64,000 nt of DNA, taken from JALYNX01 sp963780755. GTDB lineage: Bacteria; Actinomycetota; Acidimicrobiia; Spongiisociales; ZC4RG35. This document shows, piece after piece, positions 60,233 through 64,000 of the stretch; position 1 is the first letter of the stretch, and every line of letters starts with the position of its first letter. The stretch covers positions 310,001 through 374,000 of the forward strand of contig CAWACX010000002.1 of the NCBI GenBank assembly GCA_963780755.1. The letters run 5' to 3'. A model generated the notes under the pieces. It did not search any database. It was given only the letters and a program-made list of their open reading frames with translations, and was not told where the DNA came from. A program made the position numbers and the translations under genes.

Positions 60233-61393
60233 ATGAGCGAGCCGGGCACGCCGGTGGTGGAGACCCAATTCTTCGACCTACCTGACGGGGTGCTGCCATT
60301 CAAGATGCGCAGCGGGGACCTGCTGCCCGCGGTCCGGCTTGCTTACGAGGTTCACGGCGAGATCTCACCGGAGCGGGACAACGTCGTCCTTTTGTTCCAC
60401 GCCCTCACCGGCAGTCAGCATGTGGCCGGGTTCACACCCTCCGTCGAAGGAGTGGGCCGGTGGGTGGAGGAGAACCAGACCGGGTGGTGGGAGGGGTTCG
60501 TCGGCCCTGGCCTTGGTGTCGACACCGATCGCTTCGCCGTTATCTGCGTCAATTACCTGGGTGGTTGCTACGGGACCACCGGGCCGGAGTCGATTGATCC
60601 CCGCACGGGTGAGCGGTATGGGCCCGAGTTCCCCCCGCTCCACCTCGCCGACATGATCGAGTCCCAGCTCCCCCTTCTCGAACACCTCGGGATCACACGT
60701 CTCAAGGCAGTCGCCGGAGCCTCTGTCGGGGCGCTGCTCTCCATGTCCCTCGCGGCCCGCTACCCGGATCTGGTGGAGAACGTGATCATCCTGGCCGGTG
60801 GTTTGGCGGGAACCACCCTGCACCGGATGTTCAACTTCGAGCAGAAGCTGGCCATCCTCAACGACCCCAACTTCAACGGGGGCAACTACTACGACGGGGA
60901 GTTTCCCGCCGACGGGCTGGCCCTGGCCCGGATCATCAGCCACAAGTCCTTCGTGTCCTTGGGCGCCATCGAGGAGCGGGCACGCAAGGAGGTCGTCGAC
61001 CACCCCTATGTGACTCATCCCGTCGAGTCGTACTTCTGGAACCAGGGACAGAAGCTGGTGATTCGCTTCGACCCCAACAGCTATCTCCGAATCATCGACT
61101 CCTGGTCGAACTACGACCTGCTCGAGGACAGTGGTGCCGAGAGCTATGTCGAAGCTCTGGCCCCGTGTCGGGAGCAGCAGTGGCACGTGTTCACCATCGA
61201 CACCGATGTCTGCTTCTACCCCGAGGAGCAGGAAGGGCTGGTGTCGGCACTGAAGAGCGCCGGGGTGCCGGTGGAGTGGATCCACGTGCAGTCGCCGAAG
61301 GGCCACGATTCCTTCCTCACCGAGCCCCATCTGTTCGAGGAGGCGCTGCGGCGGGCGCTCGAGGCCGGTGAGCCTAAGCCGGCTGGAACTTGA
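60233..61393 (+). CDS. metX: Homoserine O-acetyltransferase (MetX family)
   Basis: 386 residues, alpha/beta-hydrolase fold. VRLAYEVHGEISPERDNVVL and FHALTGSQHVAG at the start, the VNYLGGCYGTTGPESIDP run, nucleophile Ser in VAGASVGALL (usually G-S-M-G, here S-V-G), the Asp in DTDVCFYPEEQ and His in GHDSFL. It activates homoserine for methionine synthesis. GAGGAG precedes ATG. Presumably under the same SAM riboswitch. Confidence 0.88.
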   Translation: MSEPGTPVVETQFFDLPDGVLPFKMRSGDLLPAVRLAYEVHGEISPERDNVVLLFHALTGSQHVAGFTPSVEGVGRWVEENQTGWWEGFVGPGLGVDTDRFAVICVNYLGGCYGTTGPESIDPRTGERYGPEFPPLHLADMIESQLPLLEHLGITRLKAVAGASVGALLSMSLAARYPDLVENVIILAGGLAGTTLHRMFNFEQKLAILNDPNFNGGNYYDGEFPADGLALARIISHKSFVSLGAIEERARKEVVDHPYVTHPVESYFWNQGQKLVIRFDPNSYLRIIDSWSNYDLLEDSGAESYVEALAPCREQQWHVFTIDTDVCFYPEEQEGLVSALKSAGVPVEWIHVQSPKGHDSFLTEPHLFEEALRRALEAGEPKPAGT

Positions 61394-61709
61394 CGATGCC
61401 GATTGTCGCCAGCGCGGCGGCAACCAGGAATCCGAGGCCGATCGTGAGGATGCTCACCACACCAAGGAGCCCAAACAGCACAGCGGCTCCGATCAAGAGA
61501 TTGCGCGCCGGGCGGCGGTCACCCATGAACAGCGAGCCCAGTGCCATGGCAGCGGCCGACGCCATCAGGACAGCCCAAGGAAGAATCGAAGACACGGTGT
61601 TTCCGTCTTCGGAGAGTATGAGCGCAAGGTAGGTGGCGAGCATGAATGCGCCGATCACGGCTGCACCGGCTGCCCACGGGCGATACCGCTGAGCGGTGGA
61701 CTCAGCCAT
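61374..61709 (-). CDS. Four-helix small membrane protein
   Basis: 111 residues from ATG 61709. Four hydrophobic stretches (AAVIGAFMLATYLALIL, ILPWAVLMASAAAMALGSLF, LIGAAVLFGLLGVVSIL, FLVAAALATIGIVKF). No family recognised. Overlaps the stop of the upstream lipoprotein gene by 8 bases, so co-transcribed with it; converges on metX. Confidence 0.65.
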   Translation of the reverse strand: MAESTAQRYRPWAAGAAVIGAFMLATYLALILSEDGNTVSSILPWAVLMASAAAMALGSLFMGDRRPARNLLIGAAVLFGLLGVVSILTIGLGFLVAAALATIGIVKFQPA

Positions 61710-62937
61710 AGGACCAGGCCACCCAGTCACCGTCGCTCACCAGAGAGGGCTCTCCGCCGTCGGCGGGGATCACCCACACTCCGGACTCCTCGCCGATCTG
61801 CCCGGGGAGGGCGACGCTCGCCGAATCGGGCGACCACAACTGGAGCGATTGGGCGTACTGGTCGAAGTACTGGAGGACGTTCTGGAAGAAGGAGATCGGT
61901 GGCGTCATCCTGACCAGCGGGGTGGTCTCTCCGTCCCGCCACACCGAGACATCAGCTTCCCCGGTGCTCCCGGTGAGTTGCAGCATGAGCAGACCCTCCC
62001 CATCCGGGCTCCAGAAGAAGCCGATCGACGTGTCCTCGGATGCCACATCGACCTCTCCGGTCGTGACGTCGAGCACAGAGACGGCATTCGCCTTAACCGA
62101 GGCGACTCCGGTGGCTGCAGTCGAGCCCGCCGGCTCGTCGGTGAACGACTCGATGGCGACCTTGGTGCCCTGGGCATTGGGGACGAAGTAGACCGGCTCC
62201 CCGGGCAGCTCGGCCAACAGGACCTCATCGTCGCCGGTCACCAACTCCAGCCCACCGCTATCGATGTGGAAGATCCCGGCTGTGGTCCACCGCAGCGCCT
62301 GATAGACCGCGGTCGTCGATCCCAGGTCCATCAACTCCCCGCCGGGCTCGATGGTGCCGAACGTCGCCCCGCCGACATGGACCGCCATCTCCGTGCTGTC
62401 CGGGCTCCAGGAGAAGTACAAAGGAGTGCCGGCTCCGATCGTCGTGGTGCTGCTCTCCGCCGGGTCGACGATCTCGAGGATGACACCCTGCGGCCCCCCG
62501 TAGAGGATCCCGACCTGGGAACCATCCGGTGCCCAATTGAGATAGAAGGTCGGCGCGGTTATCGACGTGGCTTTGCGGTCGCTGCCATCACCGGCGCTCG
62601 AGCCCACCGAAGGCTGCTCCGTTCCCTCACCCCAGGCCAGACGATCGGCCACCGGTGACCAAATGGGCTGGAAGTACCTGACCGTCCCGCCGTCGTCGGT
62701 GATGACCGAGGGATTCGACCCATCGGGATCGATGGTCACGATGTTGCCCCCATCGTCGATCGTCACCAGTCGGTTCACCCCGCTGGTCGAGTTGCTGACA
62801 GAAGCGGAGGTCGCCACCGTCGTCGTGGTATCGCCACTGAGGTCGACCGTTGCCGCCGGGCTCGTGCTGGAAGAAGAACCCCCGGTGCATGCCGCCACAG
62901 CCATCAGCACCAACACCAGAACAACCGTGCGCGACAT
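61702..62937 (-). CDS. Beta-propeller (TolB/PD40-like) lipoprotein
   Basis: 411 residues. Lipobox LMAVAAC, Ser/Thr-rich linker, then repeated WxPDG/S-type blades (LNWAPDGSQVGILYGG; FSWSPDSTEMAVHVGG; FFWSPDGEGLLMLQLTG; LWSPDSASVALPG), the WD40-like PD40 repeat pattern of TolB-like propellers. Surface-anchored, probably a binding protein. Reverse-strand TAGCCT (62949-62944) is 6 bases before ATG. Confidence 0.8.
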   Translation of the reverse strand: MSRTVVLVLVLMAVAACTGGSSSSTSPAATVDLSGDTTTTVATSASVSNSTSGVNRLVTIDDGGNIVTIDPDGSNPSVITDDGGTVRYFQPIWSPVADRLAWGEGTEQPSVGSSAGDGSDRKATSITAPTFYLNWAPDGSQVGILYGGPQGVILEIVDPAESSTTTIGAGTPLYFSWSPDSTEMAVHVGGATFGTIEPGGELMDLGSTTAVYQALRWTTAGIFHIDSGGLELVTGDDEVLLAELPGEPVYFVPNAQGTKVAIESFTDEPAGSTAATGVASVKANAVSVLDVTTGEVDVASEDTSIGFFWSPDGEGLLMLQLTGSTGEADVSVWRDGETTPLVRMTPPISFFQNVLQYFDQYAQSLQLWSPDSASVALPGQIGEESGVWVIPADGGEPSLVSDGDWVAWSYG

Positions 62938-63019
62938 GGCATCAGGCTACCGATCCCACCGGCCACCGCTGCGTGGGCTGTGGTCAACTCACCAGCAGAA
63001 ACGTCCGATAACAACTTGG

Positions 63020-64000
63020 ATGATCTCCCCATCGGGCACGGGTGGAAACGAGCGCGAGCGAAAAGCCGCCCTGCTTGCAGGGTTGATCGGTGGCTCCGTG
63101 GGGGTCATAGCCGAGGTCAGCTCGCTCATGGCTTCCGATCCGGGAGCCCCGGTCCGTGCGATCGCATACGGCCTGATCGCGATCGTCTCGCTCTACTACC
63201 TGATGACCTCGAAGCGCACCGAGGTGCCCATCGTCCTCGCCGCCCTCACCTTCGGCGCGCTGAGCCTCATCGATGCCATGGGCACGATGAACGTCTCCGG
63301 GTTCGACACCGGAACGACGCTGGCATTCCTCGTGCTGCTCTCGATCATCTATGTGACCACCCGGGCCTCCCGAACCACGGGGGCCCTGATCGTGGGCTCG
63401 ACCTTCATCGCCCTCTATGCAATCGCCGCGGTGATCATCGAACAGCCCGAGTTCTCCGTTGCCGTGAGCTGGATCCTGATCGGAATCCCCGGCCAGGTGC
63501 TCGTCATCTGGCTGACCTGGAATCTCATTGAATCACTTGCTGTGGCCTCGGACATGGAAGCCACTCAGTCCCGAATTCAGCATGCCCTGGCCCGCTGCTC
63601 GCAGGTCCTGCTGACAAGTCGTGACGACGATCCGTTGACCGCAGCGCTGGATGCCCTCCTGGGGGCGACCGACGCCGATTACGCGTACATCGACGTCAAC
63701 CGCATCGATCGCGAAGGCAATGTGACCTGGGAGATCGTCGCCGATGCTGTCGGCGCCAACGTGCCCGATGGGGAGAGCGCTTTCGACGAGGGTGACTACG
63801 ACCAGCTCGAGAAGGTCTCCGAGGCCTTGGCTGCGGGGCGGCCCACCCAACTCATCACCTCCGAGCTGCCCAGCCCGATCCGTGACCGCTATGAGGCAGA
63901 GGGGATCAAGTCCGAGTTGATGGCCCCCATCCTGATCCGGGACCAATGGGTGGGGACCATCGGCTACTCGGACTTCTGGAGAGACGGGACCTGGCTCCCG
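63020..64000 (+). CDS. Membrane sensor with GAF-like domain, 3' truncated by window end
   Basis: Open from ATG 63020 to the last base (327 codons, no stop). About six transmembrane helices (residues about 18-180; VRAIAYGLIAIVSLYYLM, TLAFLVLLSIIYVTTRA, ALIVGSTFIALYAIAAVII) are followed by a helical linker. Then comes a GAF-like domain (ATDADYAYIDVNRIDREGNV to RDQWVGTIGYSDFW). The output module (histidine kinase, GGDEF or phosphatase) must lie beyond 64000. GATAAC (63007-63012) lies 7 bases before the ATG. Confidence 0.75.
   Translation, partial: MISPSGTGGNERERKAALLAGLIGGSVGVIAEVSSLMASDPGAPVRAIAYGLIAIVSLYYLMTSKRTEVPIVLAALTFGALSLIDAMGTMNVSGFDTGTTLAFLVLLSIIYVTTRASRTTGALIVGSTFIALYAIAAVIIEQPEFSVAVSWILIGIPGQVLVIWLTWNLIESLAVASDMEATQSRIQHALARCSQVLLTSRDDDPLTAALDALLGATDADYAYIDVNRIDREGNVTWEIVADAVGANVPDGESAFDEGDYDQLEKVSEALAAGRPTQLITSELPSPIRDRYEAEGIKSELMAPILIRDQWVGTIGYSDFWRDGTWLP

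Overview
The window reads as a chromosomal segment of a high-GC actinobacterium. Dense mostly single-gene units, actinobacterial families (Acc-type acyl-CoA carboxylases, a BTAD/AfsR regulator, a FadE5-like dehydrogenase, a Clp-N/HTH regulator), Thr-rich lipoproteins and very common leaderless starts fit the Acidimicrobiia best. That class assignment is inference. Both ends cut through genes.

Layout. 0-9 kb: acyl-CoA/lipid genes (SDR, MaoC hydratase, ferredoxin, carboxylase beta and alpha subunits) mixed with small GNAT and NTF2-like genes, then an HTH/Clp-N regulator behind a double palindromic operator. 9-17 kb: HIBADH-type dehydrogenase, Bcp peroxiredoxin, PlsY plus a flippase-like protein, P5C dehydrogenase, a frameshifted HisA-like/VOC fusion, and an endonuclease IV-like/LigD-polymerase fusion. 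17-24 kb: VOC protein, a sugar ABC transporter operon, tRNA-Lys, and an ECF sigma factor with a membrane partner. 24-35 kb: cytochrome b561, acyltransferase, RRM protein, TOPRIM protein, aldolase, trans-sulfuration enzyme, sirtuin, acyl-CoA dehydrogenase, SDR, FabF. 35-40 kb: a glycan cluster with two GT4 glycosyltransferases, an (alpha/alpha)6-like protein and a GH130 phosphorylase. 40-44 kb: a TPP-riboswitch-controlled thiamine ABC transporter. 44-51 kb: oxidoreductase, hydrolase-cyclase fusion, a second sigma/anti-sigma pair, secreted lipoprotein and CHRD protein, then tRNA-Asp and tRNA-Phe. 51-55.3 kb: a probable small island between tRNA-Phe and a partial copy of its 3' half, carrying a BTAD/NB-ARC/TPR regulator and a membrane HELAH metalloprotease. 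55-64 kb: isochorismatase-type hydrolase, VOC protein, lipoproteins, a SAM riboswitch ahead of an OsmC-family gene and metX, and a truncated membrane/GAF sensor at the right edge.

The main points for a second look are the EndoIV-like/PrimPol fusion, the HisA-like/VOC fusion lacking the usual catalytic Asp, the tandem operator overlapping both promoter boxes of the Clp-N/HTH gene, the SAM riboswitch leading an OsmC gene, the tRNA-Phe island, a three-copy inverted repeat placed just after stop codons, and a recurring TAnnnT box 6-9 nt before start codons. Five conserved genes each carry one apparent extra base. That pattern is as likely to be a sequence-quality problem as biology and should be settled before any of them is called a pseudogene.
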